Below, piece by piece: positions 9,646 to 17,592 of a stretch of DNA of 64,000 bases. The stretch spans positions 556,837-620,836 of the forward strand of contig NZ_LMUX01000016.1 in NCBI RefSeq assembly GCF_009765705.1, given 5' to 3'. The position numbers and the translations under genes were made by a program. Below the pieces are notes generated by a model. The model was not told the DNA's origin, ran no database searches, and was given only the letters and a program-made list of their open reading frames with translations. This DNA is from Burkholderia sp. L27(2015) (GTDB lineage: Bacteria > Pseudomonadota > Gammaproteobacteria > Burkholderiales > Burkholderiaceae). How positions within the stretch are numbered: position 1 is the first letter of the stretch; each line of letters begins with the position of its first letter.

Positions 9646-9663
9646 TCCCTCCGTCTCCGCCAG
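9646..9663 (+). repeat. Putative right attachment site (copy of tRNA-Ser 3' end)
   Basis: Exact 18-bp copy of 5034-5051. The match stops immediately upstream of this stretch, so this is not a second tRNA gene. Downstream, ATGGCGGT is shared with the sequence after the tRNA copy, slightly shifted. Confidence 0.75.
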
Positions 9664-9673
9664 CGATGGCGGT

Positions 9674-9708
9674 AAGCCGTTGAATCTTAAAGGATTCAAC
9701 GGCTTTTT
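9674..9708 (+). terminator. Rho-independent terminator beyond the right attachment copy
   Basis: AAGCCGTTGAATC (9674-9686) pairs perfectly with GATTCAACGGCTT (9693-9705) around a 6-base loop and runs into T residues. It follows the tRNA 3' copy just as the 5072 terminator follows the tRNA, so it may be the ancestral tRNA terminator. Confidence 0.85.
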
Positions 9709-9811
9709 CGTTTCTGGCCCCTCACTTAGCCCCACAGTTGGAGTAAGCCACTGTGTCGGGCGCCCCTGCGATGCATGGCATCTGAGATATGTGCAACTTT
9801 GCAAGGCGACA

Positions 9812-10324
9812 TCAGTGGCTGGAGGGGCTCTCTGCATCGGCGTGAGTCAATTCCTTTTCGCGTGATTTTACGACGGTCCAAGCGTCAGCAATTGACTCAG
9901 ACAACCCCGTCTCAGTGATCTGCGTTGCGCTGCTGCTTGATGGCAAGGCGCAGGGAAAATTTATTTGGCACCGGCCGGCTGTTGGATCAGATTTGCGGCG
10001 GCCTTTGCGGTCTACGCTTATCGATGGCTGAGTAACGAATTCGACGGGGGCCGTATCGTTGTGCCGTTCGAGCCAGCTAAGGTTCAGGCGGTTGCATAAG
10101 CGTCGCTCGGTTGGACTTTGCATCTGGACGTTCTGCACGATGTCGTACAGTTCAGGATCGGCACTATGATCGGGCCAACTATATTTGCAAAATTTGTCCC
10201 GTGTGTCTGGTTGGGAGGCGTGGATCAAGAAGATTAGCGAAAAAAAGAAATAGGCGACGTGCGTTGGCTCCTGGTCTGTCACGCCGTGGGGCGCTAGTGC
10301 GAGTCCATCCATTCCGCCGGTCAA
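9812..10324 (-). CDS. Doubtful open frame, unrecognised
   Basis: A 170-codon frame is the longest in an otherwise gene-free stretch (9709-10472). Its translation is rich in Ser, Asp and Gln and shows no motif I recognise, no membrane segment and no convincing ribosome site. Codon choice looks unlike the flanking genes. It may be a degraded accessory gene or non-coding DNA. The rest of 9709-10472 shows nothing else I can support. Confidence 0.2.
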   Translation of the reverse strand: MTGGMDGLALAPHGVTDQEPTHVAYFFFSLIFLIHASQPDTRDKFCKYSWPDHSADPELYDIVQNVQMQSPTERRLCNRLNLSWLERHNDTAPVEFVTQPSISVDRKGRRKSDPTAGRCQINFPCALPSSSSATQITETGLSESIADAWTVVKSREKELTHADAESPSSH

Positions 10325-10472
10325 ATCAAAGGGTTGGCGCGGCGACGCGATCGAATGGATCCTTGAGTAAATGCCGCTCTTCGACAGAACATCGAAGACC
10401 TCGATCCATGCCGCGGACGTGGTCCTCGTAAGCGATCAGCTAGCTCGACGGAACATAACGAATTGAGTGCCG

Positions 10473-11438
10473 TTACTGCAAGTCAGCGCGAAGTTCGCGT
10501 AATCCTCGCCCTAACCGATCGCGCAAAAGAGTCCCTAGCGTTGCTCCGTCGACATAGCCGACCTCCGCCGCGATGGCGTCGAGATCGAGATCGCTGCCGT
10601 GGACAAGAGATCTTGCGCGTTCGACACGCAGATCCTGAAAGTAGGAAAGGGGGGATTTTCCGAGTATGGCTTGGCAACGCCGCTGCAATGTCCGTGGACT
10701 TGTAGCCAACGCGTCAGCTGCTTCTTGTAGCGAGAAGCCCTGCTTAAGATGGTCTCGCGCCCATCGTTCGAAGCGCTGCATGACGGGATCCGACTGTGCC
10801 AGATGGTTGGGGATAATGTAGGGCGCTTGCGATGAACGGAAGTCGGCCAGCAGGTAGCGCGACACCACGGCTGCTAACTCTGGGCTCGCTTTGCGCACTA
10901 ACCAGAGAGCGAGATCGAGATGGCCCATAGCAGCTCCGGCTGTAACGATTCTGCCCGATGGCACAAGCATCCTTGTCTCGTCGAGCCGAACATTCGGGTA
11001 CCGCTGCCGAAACAGCGGAGCGAGCCACCAAGTTGTCGTGGCTTCCCCGTGATTCAGAAGCCCCGCTTCCGCCAATAAAAATGTCCCTATACAGGAAGCG
11101 GCGATATGCGCCCCCCCTGCGTGCCACTTCTGTAGCTGCTCCATCGCCTGACTTACATCCCGTCGCGCAAGTGCTGGAATCAATGTCTCCGGAGTTCCGG
11201 TATTGAGTGCGGGGACAATCACCCAGTCCGGCTTCGAATCCGGCGCTATCGTCTGGATCGGTATAGCCAGCCCCTGGCCCGACTTGACCTTCTTCCTGAC
11301 GCCGACGATAGATACCTCGAAAGAGAGCGCTCCTCCCGTCTGTACGGCCGCAAATTTGTTAGCGAGCCCCAGCGCGTCAAGCAGCACTGTTAACCCTGTA
11401 TCAAACACGCCTTCCAAAACCAGAACAAAAATTCGCAT
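10473..11438 (-). CDS. GlxA-type AraC-family transcriptional regulator
   Basis: This 321-residue protein has an N-terminal DJ-1/PfpI-like domain (about 1-190, starting MRIFVLVLEGVFDTGL) and a C-terminal AraC helix-turn-helix pair (about 215-315, including GFSLQEAADALATSPRTLQRR). Such regulators activate or repress neighbouring operons in response to small molecules; the ligand is unknown. It diverges from the gene cluster starting at 11627. The shared intergenic region holds two direct copies of a palindromic box, so it very likely controls that cluster and itself. Length and start are normal for the family. Confidence 0.9.
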   Translation of the reverse strand: MRIFVLVLEGVFDTGLTVLLDALGLANKFAAVQTGGALSFEVSIVGVRKKVKSGQGLAIPIQTIAPDSKPDWVIVPALNTGTPETLIPALARRDVSQAMEQLQKWHAGGAHIAASCIGTFLLAEAGLLNHGEATTTWWLAPLFRQRYPNVRLDETRMLVPSGRIVTAGAAMGHLDLALWLVRKASPELAAVVSRYLLADFRSSQAPYIIPNHLAQSDPVMQRFERWARDHLKQGFSLQEAADALATSPRTLQRRCQAILGKSPLSYFQDLRVERARSLVHGSDLDLDAIAAEVGYVDGATLGTLLRDRLGRGLRELRADLQ

Positions 11439-11454
11439 GACGCAAACGACCTCA

Positions 11455-11564
11455 AAGTTGTCGCTTACGACTATACGATTTTGACGGAGCTGGCGCTACA
11501 CTTTTCGTGCCTGCTTAGTGGCGCGAATGACTGTTAAGTTGTCGTTTACGACCGTTACATTTTT
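11455..11564. promoter_or_regulatory. Two direct operator-like boxes between regulator and cluster
   Basis: AAGTTGTCGCTTACGAC (from 11455) and AAGTTGTCGTTTACGAC (from 11536) differ at one base, are 81 bases apart and both run on into T-rich DNA. Each contains the palindrome GTCG-N4-CGAC. Their place between divergent genes suggests binding sites of the AraC-type regulator. Confidence 0.65.
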
Positions 11565-11626
11565 CGGGCGCTGATCCCATACTGCACATCTGCACCCTAC
11601 AACGTTCATTGCACAGGAGTTCACTC

Positions 11627-11920
11627 ATGAAAGTCTTAGCCGTCGCATCTTTTGTTAAGCCGGTCTCTGATGAAGATAAGAAGAAAATCATGCCGGGCGA
11701 GGTGCCCGCCACGCTGCAGCTTTATCTAGACGGCAAGATCGAGCAGTTCTGGTTTCGCCAAGACAAGCCCGGTGTGATTTTCCTCATGAACGTTGGATCG
11801 ATGGAAGACGCCAAGGCAGCGGTAGAGGCTTTGCCGCTCACGTCTGGCGGCTGGGCACAATATGAGCTGATGCAAGTCGGTCCGCTCGCCCCGCTCGGCA
11901 TGCTACTTCAGTCCAAGTAA
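11627..11920 (+). CDS. Small muconolactone-isomerase-like protein (paralog A)
   Basis: The 97-residue cytosolic protein has a ferredoxin-like small-isomerase look: it begins MKVLAVASF and contains LYLDGKIEQFWFR and PGVIFLMNV. It is clearly related to the product of 15609-16010 (shared LYLDGKI, V-x-FL-x-NV and LAPL blocks). The start at 11627 is supported by CAGGAG 8 bases upstream. First gene of the cluster divergent from the GlxA-type regulator. The enzymatic role is unproven; proteins of this shape often bind or isomerise small aromatic or lactone compounds. Confidence 0.75.
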   Translation: MKVLAVASFVKPVSDEDKKKIMPGEVPATLQLYLDGKIEQFWFRQDKPGVIFLMNVGSMEDAKAAVEALPLTSGGWAQYELMQVGPLAPLGMLLQSK

Positions 11921-11938
11921 GCGCGGGAGGCGTCGCTC

Positions 11939-12201
11939 ATGAAAGCCCGTATCCTCATCGGCGGCGCTACCGGCGCTACCGGCGCTACCGGCGCTGGCCG
12001 CGCATTGCGGAGGCAACCGCGAACTATGCGCAAGCCGCTTCTGAGGCCGATGCGGAGTTCATCGTCAATATCTCTCAGCGCGCCCACATGCACGACGAAG
12101 GAAAGATGGCCGGAACGAATGAGGCGATTGAGCGGATTACCGGCCGCAAGCCGCAGTCCGTAGCCGAGTTCGTCCAGCAACACCGAGCAGCGTGGCAGTA
12201 A
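11939..12201 (+). pseudogene. Deleted NmrA-like NAD(P)-binding protein
   Basis: The frame opens with MKARILIGGATGATGATG, the Rossmann start of an NmrA-type reductase. It then shifts frame and continues as ATANYAQAASEADAE..NISQR, then jumps to KMAGTNEAIERITGRKPQ and SVAEFVQQH to the stop. These pieces align in order with the intact gene at 12756-13622, so two internal segments are missing. Three tandem copies of GGCGCTACC (11963-11989) sit at the first break. It follows 11627-11920 by 18 bases. A non-functional paralog. Confidence 0.8.
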
Positions 12202-12272
12202 AACGCGCCATTTATCAAAACGACTGAGCGCCGACCAATCAAACTGTTCCAACCGGTAAGAGGCCGCTAACT

Positions 12273-12681
12273 ATGAAGCTCACCCCCGAACTCTATTACC
12301 TGGTCCTCGTCGCTATCGTGACGATCCTGATGTGGATTCCCTACATGAGCGCGAGAATACTGACGCGGGGGGCCGGCCGCACGTTGGCCGATCCAAGCGC
12401 TCCGGTCGGCCTGGGCGCAGCGGGCGCGGCGCGCGCACGCTAACGCGGTTGCGAACCTCTCCGTGTTCGCGCCGCTCGTCGTCATTCTGGCGATGATCGG
12501 CGTGAGCAGTCCCATGACAATTCTTGCGGTTCAGATCTACCTGGGCGCGCGGATTGTTCACTATGTCGTCTACGCCGCTGGCATTCCGGTAGTTCGGACG
12601 CTTGCCTTCGTAGTTGGCGTTGGCGCGACCTTGGTGATCGCCAGCGTTGTGCTCAGCCACGCGCGACCGCGCACTTTATAG
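12273..12681 (+). pseudogene. MAPEG-family membrane protein with a frameshift
   Basis: MKLTPELYYLVLVAIVTILM starts a membrane protein whose frame ends early at an in-frame stop near 12440. The +1 frame from about 12400 supplies the family continuation SAWAQRARRAHANAV-NLSVFAPLVV and three further hydrophobic segments up to 12681. AWAQRA-HANA-NL is the characteristic loop of bacterial MAPEG proteins. One base gained or lost around 12395-12402 explains the break. It may be a real mutation or a sequencing error. The family includes glutathione-linked membrane enzymes; a specific role here is unknown. Confidence 0.8.
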
Positions 12682-12755
12682 ACTTTTCAAACATGCAAGA
12701 CCACGCTCGTTAGGGCGAGTGTTTGATTAAACGTAAGTAAACCTAAGGAATGTTC

Positions 12756-13622
12756 ATGAAACCTACCATTCTCGTCTCGGGAGCCACGGGATCCACCGGC
12801 AATGTCGCTGTACAACTTCTCTTGGAAGAGGGTTTTCCTGTGCGCGCCCTTGTGCATAAGCACGACGAGCGGTCGGAGAAGCTGAAGGCGCAGGGGGCGG
12901 AGATCGTCCTCGGCGACTTCCTCAACTTCCGTTCAATCCAGCCCGCCTTCGATGGCGTTCAGCGTGCCTATTTCTGCTACCCGGTCTTCCCCGGCGTCGT
13001 GCAGGCGACGGTCCATTTCGCTCAGGCTGCTTTGGATGCGAAGCTTGAACATGTCGTCAACATCTCGCAGCGCACATCGCGCGAGGACGCCATTAGCGAG
13101 TCGGCCATTGAGCATTGGCTGGCGGAACAAGTATTCGATCGAAGCGGGGTGCCTGTCACACACCTTCGGCCGACGGCATTTAACGAATGGCTGCTCTACA
13201 CGCGGGGCAAGATCGGCGAAGGCGAATATGGCGTTCCGTTCGGTCCTAACGGCAAGTTCGCGCCGGTGTCAGCTCGTGACCAAGGCAGGGTCATCGCGAC
13301 GATCCTGGCAGACCCGGCCAGCCATATCGGCAAGACGTATTCGCTCCACGGCCCTGTCGAGTTGACGCCCCCGCAGATTGCCGAAATCGTCTCGCAGACG
13401 CTCGGCAAGGAAGTCCGCTACAGACAGATTACGCCCGCGGAATGGATTCAGGTTGTTTTTGGCGGCGAGTTTCCGTTCGGCGTACAGCACCTCAACGGGA
13501 TCATCCAGCAGCACGAGAGGGGTGATATGGCCGGAACCAACAACAACATCGAGAACATCACTGGTCATAAGCCAGAGTCAGTCGCGGAGTTTGTGGAGAG
13601 ATACCGTCAGGCCTTCGCGTAA
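12756..13622 (+). CDS. NmrA-like NAD(P)H-binding atypical SDR
   Basis: This 288-residue atypical short-chain dehydrogenase carries the N-terminal dinucleotide motif GATGSTG (about residues 9-15). NISQRTSRED is mid-protein, and the C-terminus GTNNNIENITGHKPESVAEF is typical of NmrA/YtfG-type proteins. AAGGA ends 6 bases before the ATG at 12756; the ATG at 12750 abuts it and is less likely. It is the intact sister of the deleted copy at 11939-12201. A redox-sensing or quinone-reducing role is known for relatives but not shown here. Confidence 0.88.
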   Translation: MKPTILVSGATGSTGNVAVQLLLEEGFPVRALVHKHDERSEKLKAQGAEIVLGDFLNFRSIQPAFDGVQRAYFCYPVFPGVVQATVHFAQAALDAKLEHVVNISQRTSREDAISESAIEHWLAEQVFDRSGVPVTHLRPTAFNEWLLYTRGKIGEGEYGVPFGPNGKFAPVSARDQGRVIATILADPASHIGKTYSLHGPVELTPPQIAEIVSQTLGKEVRYRQITPAEWIQVVFGGEFPFGVQHLNGIIQQHERGDMAGTNNNIENITGHKPESVAEFVERYRQAFA

Positions 13623-13645
13623 TTTGAAAGTTAAAGACGAGACCT

Positions 13646-14371
13646 ATGAAATCTCTTATCGATAAATCTATTGAGGCTCACGGCGGCCTTGAGCGCTGGA
13701 ACGAAGTGCGTGAGATTTCCGTCCTTGCTGTCCCTGATGGTGCTGCTTTGCACCTGAGGGGGCAGGCAGCATTCGCGAAAAATTCCACGCGCGTAACCAT
13801 TGAGACTCGAAACGAACGAACGACGCTCGATCCCTTCTTGGTGCCAGGACAGATCGGCATTTTCGAGCCCTTTCGCACGGCAGTCGAGAAGTCCGATGGC
13901 ACCGTTCTTGAAGAGCTGAGGAACCCTCGCGACTCTTTCAAGCCGGATATGCCTTGGAGCGGGGCTCAACTCGCCTACTTCGCTGGGTATGCCCTGTGGA
14001 CCTATCTCACCCTGCCGTTCTCCCTGTTGAGCGATGGCGTGCGGTGCGAAGAGATCGACTCGTGGAAGGAAAACGGGCAGATCTGGCGGGCGATGAAGGT
14101 TACCTTCCCCAAGTCCTACGTCACCCATTCAACGGAACAGGTCCTGTACTTTGACGACAGTGGATTGGTCCGTCGACAAGATTACTCGGTCGATATCGCG
14201 GCTGGGGGCACCGCTGCTCACTATCTCTACGATCACCAGGAGTTCGGCGGGATCATTTTCCCGACGCGCCGTCGCATCTACCCGCGCGGACCGGACCAGC
14301 AGCCAAACAAAGACGTGGTGATCATGGCGGTTGACCTTAGCGATTTCAAGCTGTCGGGCATCACTTCTTAA
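13646..14371 (+). CDS. Hypothetical protein (HGG..W-type, LolA/LppX-like fold suspected)
   Basis: This 241-residue protein starts with SIEAHGGLERWNEV, a pattern seen at the start of uncharacterised proteins with a curved beta-sheet lipid-binding look. Later segments alternate hydrophobic and polar residues (LYFDDSGLVRRQDYSVD), typical of beta strands. No signal peptide or catalytic motif is evident. It lies 23 bases after the NmrA-like gene and 56 before the MFS gene, so the three are probably one operon. I cannot assign a function. Confidence 0.75.
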   Translation: MKSLIDKSIEAHGGLERWNEVREISVLAVPDGAALHLRGQAAFAKNSTRVTIETRNERTTLDPFLVPGQIGIFEPFRTAVEKSDGTVLEELRNPRDSFKPDMPWSGAQLAYFAGYALWTYLTLPFSLLSDGVRCEEIDSWKENGQIWRAMKVTFPKSYVTHSTEQVLYFDDSGLVRRQDYSVDIAAGGTAAHYLYDHQEFGGIIFPTRRRIYPRGPDQQPNKDVVIMAVDLSDFKLSGITS

Positions 14372-14427
14372 CAGCTCGTCATTTAGTCGTTCACGCTAAA
14401 TCGACAGCCCAACAAGGAAAAATTTGA

Positions 14428-15609
14428 ATGGATCGGCGACTTTTTGTTCTCGCTCTTGGCATGTTCGCACTGGGGACCGACAGTTTCGTTGTCGCCGGCT
14501 TGTTGCCTGAAATCGCGGACGGCTTCCACGTTAGCATCGGAGCTGCCGGGCAAATGACGACGGTGTACGCGGTGACATATGCTCTGCTTGCGCCGGTTAT
14601 TGCGGCCTTCGCGGCACACGTTCCACGGAAGCGCCTTTTGCTTGGGGGACTCTCGGTCTTTGTTGTTGCGAACTTGGGCACCGCAGTCGCCCCGACATTC
14701 GTGTTCGCGCTTGCGACGCGAGCGGTTGCCGGCCTTGGCGCTGCGATGTTCGGGCCAACGGCAACAGGCTCCGCGACCTTGATCGTCTCCCCCGAACGTC
14801 GGGGCTTCGCCATCTCCGTTGTGATCGCTGGCATGACGATCTCTACGGCCCTCGGTGCGCCCATCGGGGCATGGATCGGAAGTCTCGGCAATTGGCACTG
14901 GACAATGGTGTTCGTCGCAGCGCTTGCCGCCGCTTCCGGTCTCGGTGTCTCCGCGCTCCTGTCGCACATTCCCATGCCTGCGCCCGTGTCGTTGTCCAGA
15001 CGGCTTGCCCCGCTGGCCGATGCGCGAATCGGACTCACATTGGCGACTACCTTTCTGTTCTTCGCCGCTGCATTTACGATTTACACCTACCTATCCGTAG
15101 TGTTCGATCGAGCGATTGGCGGGAATTCAGCAATGTTGGGCGGCTTTTTGGTGCTCTGGGGCGCAGCTGGGACAGTCTCGAATCTGATGGTGGGTCGCCT
15201 GGTTGATTCGATCGGCTCTCGCAAAGTGCTCATCACCATGCTCGTGATCATGATTGCTGACTTCGCCCTGCTGCCGTGGACGAGCGGCCAGCTTTGGTCT
15301 GCCATCCCGGCCATCTTGATTTGGGGCGCCTGCGGCTGGGGCATCCTTGTGCCCCAGCAACATCGTATCGTGACCATCGCCCCGAGCCTCGCTCCCATCG
15401 TGTTGGGCTTGAACAACTCAGCCACTTTTCTCGGAACCACAGTGGCTGGCCTTATTGGCGCGGCAGGATTACAGGTCATCGGTGGCCACGATCTAGGTTT
15501 CATCGCCGCTGTCCTTGCCACTGCAGCACTCGTTGCGAGCGAGTTCGCGTCCCGCAAGATCATCTTTGTCGATCATGCCAGCGTACGAACTAACATGATA
15601 GGACCATAA
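14428..15609 (+). CDS. MFS transporter, DHA1 drug-efflux type
   Basis: This 393-residue protein has about 12 hydrophobic spans. Its N-terminus, ALGTDSFVVAGLLPEIA, is characteristic of the AraJ/Cmr-type DHA1 proton antiporters. The loop between spans 2 and 3 (AAHVPRKRLLLGG) fits the MFS signature loosely. AAGGA precedes the ATG. The stop overlaps the next gene's ATG by one base (TAATG), so translation is coupled. In this cluster it probably exports the compound, or its product, handled by the neighbouring reductase and isomerase-like proteins. Substrate unknown. Confidence 0.92.
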   Translation: MDRRLFVLALGMFALGTDSFVVAGLLPEIADGFHVSIGAAGQMTTVYAVTYALLAPVIAAFAAHVPRKRLLLGGLSVFVVANLGTAVAPTFVFALATRAVAGLGAAMFGPTATGSATLIVSPERRGFAISVVIAGMTISTALGAPIGAWIGSLGNWHWTMVFVAALAAASGLGVSALLSHIPMPAPVSLSRRLAPLADARIGLTLATTFLFFAAAFTIYTYLSVVFDRAIGGNSAMLGGFLVLWGAAGTVSNLMVGRLVDSIGSRKVLITMLVIMIADFALLPWTSGQLWSAIPAILIWGACGWGILVPQQHRIVTIAPSLAPIVLGLNNSATFLGTTVAGLIGAAGLQVIGGHDLGFIAAVLATAALVASEFASRKIIFVDHASVRTNMIGP

Positions 15610-16010
15610 TGAAAGTCGCTTTCGCATCTTGTGTTGCTACGTTGATCATCGGCCTTGTGAGTCCGGGCTTCGGATATGCGCAGCCGCCTTCGCCTACACC
15701 AACCACGAAGATTCTTGCCGTCGGAACATTGAACGCCGATGCCGATCCAGCAGCATTACGCGCAATCTTGCCGACTGAAGTCCGGGAGACGGTAAAGCTC
15801 TACCTGGATGGAAAAATCGACCAGTGGTTCTCGCTTCAAGGACGTGATGGCGTGGTTTTCTTATTGAACGTCACCGACGTGGCAACTGCACGCGAAATGC
15901 TGGAGAAACTGCCATTGGGTCAGGCCCATCTTATGACCTTCGACTTGACCCCTCTTGCGCCCTTGAATCCACTGCGGCAATTGCAGGGAATGGTATCGGG
16001 TTCGCCGTAA
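15609..16010 (+). CDS. Exported muconolactone-isomerase-like protein (paralog B)
   Basis: This 133-residue paralog of the 11627 product has an N-terminal signal peptide (about residues 1-25, ending GFGYAQ) that the first copy lacks. The shared core is LYLDGKIDQWFSLQ, GVVFLLNVTD and LTPLAPL. It is translationally coupled to the MFS gene by a one-base overlap. The two paralogs bracket the cluster, one cytosolic and one apparently periplasmic. No catalytic residue can be assigned. Confidence 0.8.
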   Translation: MKVAFASCVATLIIGLVSPGFGYAQPPSPTPTTKILAVGTLNADADPAALRAILPTEVRETVKLYLDGKIDQWFSLQGRDGVVFLLNVTDVATAREMLEKLPLGQAHLMTFDLTPLAPLNPLRQLQGMVSGSP

Positions 16011-16320
16011 TGGATGCGCTAGGATCACCAAACGGGAACGAGTGCGCATCTTCACACAGGTAGATGACATCGTCCGCGAGTCTGGTTCTATGCGCGAGGA
16101 AGTTAGCTACCTCGACGAAGGGACTGCGTCACGCGCGCTAAAAGCTTAGCGTCGGTAGAGGTACGTCATGTCCCCCCCGTCATCCAGGATCGGTTGACTA
16201 ATCCGGCAGATGAAATGTCCTCTGAAATCCGAGAATATAAAATGCAACGAAGCTGAGAAAGTCATTGGTAGCCTTTAGCAAGAAAACCTATTGTAGTGGT
16301 GGGGTTCCCGATGGGTCATA
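16011..16320. other. Gene-poor gap
   Basis: 310 bases without a supportable gene. A short stop-terminated frame (ending near 16149) has no start and no recognisable motif. The gap probably marks a recombination or deletion join, because a truncated helicase follows at once. Confidence 0.4.
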
Positions 16321-16701
16321 GTGCAGAAAATTGTCGATCATGGTTTTTGGGCAGGCGGCCGTTGGGGCGATCATGATGCGTGGCGTGCCGCACTGTCCGG
16401 AACTGGACTAGGCGTGCCAGACAAGCTGGCGGAATGGATAAAAAAGCGGATCGGCACGGTCCACACTTTCCAGGGTAAGGAAAGCGAAGTGGTCTTCTTC
16501 GTTCTGGGTTGTGACGCGGAGCAGACCGGAGCGATAGATTGGGCTGCTGCAGCCCCGAACCTGCTCAACGTTGCGGTCACACGCGCGAAAAGCTACCTAT
16601 ACGTCATTGGCGATCGCGATCTGTGGGGGTCCCGCCAATATTTTGATATCGCACTCGCGATGCTCGATGCGCATGGGCACCCCACTCAATTCCCGGGGTA
16701 G
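16321..16701 (+). pseudogene. C-terminal relic of an SF1 helicase
   Basis: The 126-residue frame holds only the last helicase motifs: GTVHTFQGKESEVVFFVLG (motif V region) and LLNVAVTRAKSYLYVIGD (motif VI), then a short tail. Walker A and Walker B parts are absent upstream, so it cannot be an active ATPase. It differs from the intact helicase at 5391, so it is not a duplicate of that gene. It overlaps the convergent reductase gene by 16 bases. Presumably left by deletion of an accessory or defence gene. Confidence 0.75.
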
Positions 16702-17579
16702 TGTCCGGCCGCAATGTCTTCCAACAGCGTCCCGTGCGTCGGCTCCCAGCCAAGCTGTGAACGCGTGCGTGCGCTGGAGGCAGGGGCGTCGGCGCCGAAG
16801 AACATGCCCAGCCAGTCAAAGTGAGCCTGTGCGCGGTCGACGGGTATCGATTCCACCGGCACATCCAGGAACTGTCCCAGCGCCGTCGCGATGTCGCGCG
16901 TAGCGACGCCCTCTTCGGCGACGGCGTGCAGCACGCTGCCCGGCGTCGCCTTCTCGATCGCGAGTTGCACGAGCGTGCCGGCATCGAGCCGGTTCACTGC
17001 CGGCCAGCGGTTCAGGCCCTCGCCGATGTAGCCCGAAATGCGCTTTTCGCGTGCGATGCGCGCCAGTACCGCGACGAATCCATGGTCACCGCCCGCGCCA
17101 TGCACCGTCGGAGCGAAGCGTACGACCATCGACCGGATACCGCGATCGGCCAAGCCCAACGTGTAGGCCGCGTTGGCGATGCGCGGGTGGACCCCTGCGC
17201 TCGGCATGTCTGCTTCGGTGCCCACGCGGCCCGGGGCCAGCCCCAGTGTGCCCGACGCGATTAGCAGCGGGCCGCCAGTGCCTTGCAACACGTCGGCGAA
17301 CGCGTCGATGGCAGCACGATCGGTCTGCGCCGCGACCGCCATCTGCGAGAAATCGTGGTTGTAGCCGAGGTGCACGACGCCCTCGGCTAGTGTCGCTGCG
17401 TCGCGGAGGCTGCCCAGGTCGTCCAGGCTGCCGCGCACCACTTCGGCACCAAGCTTGGCGATCTTGGCCGCGGACTCGTCGTTGCGGGCGAGGCCGAGGA
17501 CGTGGTGTCCTGCAGAGATGAGTTCCTTGACGCTGGCCGAGCCGATCCAGCCCGAGGCGCCGGTGACGAGAATTCGCAT
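16686..17579 (-). CDS. SDR-family NAD-dependent epimerase/dehydratase-like protein
   Basis: This 297-residue extended SDR begins MRILVTGASGWIGSASVKEL, the Rossmann dinucleotide motif. GGAG 7 bases upstream supports the start at 17579, rather than 17600 as the open frame would allow. The substrate is not evident; relatives reduce or isomerise small carbonyl compounds and sugars. It diverges from a TetR gene over an 80-bp region with a perfect palindrome and is very likely repressed by it. Confidence 0.88.
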   Translation of the reverse strand: MRILVTGASGWIGSASVKELISAGHHVLGLARNDESAAKIAKLGAEVVRGSLDDLGSLRDAATLAEGVVHLGYNHDFSQMAVAAQTDRAAIDAFADVLQGTGGPLLIASGTLGLAPGRVGTEADMPSAGVHPRIANAAYTLGLADRGIRSMVVRFAPTVHGAGGDHGFVAVLARIAREKRISGYIGEGLNRWPAVNRLDAGTLVQLAIEKATPGSVLHAVAEEGVATRDIATALGQFLDVPVESIPVDRAQAHFDWLGMFFGADAPASSARTRSQLGWEPTHGTLLEDIAAGHYPGN

Positions 17580-17592
17580 GAGATGCTCCATC

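Larger units (their letters stand above)
5034..9663. mobile_element. tRNA-Ser-bounded accessory element without integrase
   Basis: About 4.6 kb lie between two exact 18-bp copies of the tRNA-Ser 3' end. Inside are a helicase-nuclease fusion (plus strand), a Fic protein (minus strand) and AT-rich intergenic DNA. Each end carries its own hairpin-plus-T-run terminator just past the repeat: 5072-5105 and 9674-9708. The outer one is probably the tRNA's original terminator, displaced by insertion. No recombinase frame is visible, so the element is either decayed or moved by an integrase supplied elsewhere. Boundaries are inferred from the repeat. Confidence 0.65.

Noticed and set aside
9646-9663. 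Second tRNA-Ser gene
   Set aside because: Only the last 18 bases match; acceptor 5' arm, anticodon and T arm are absent.
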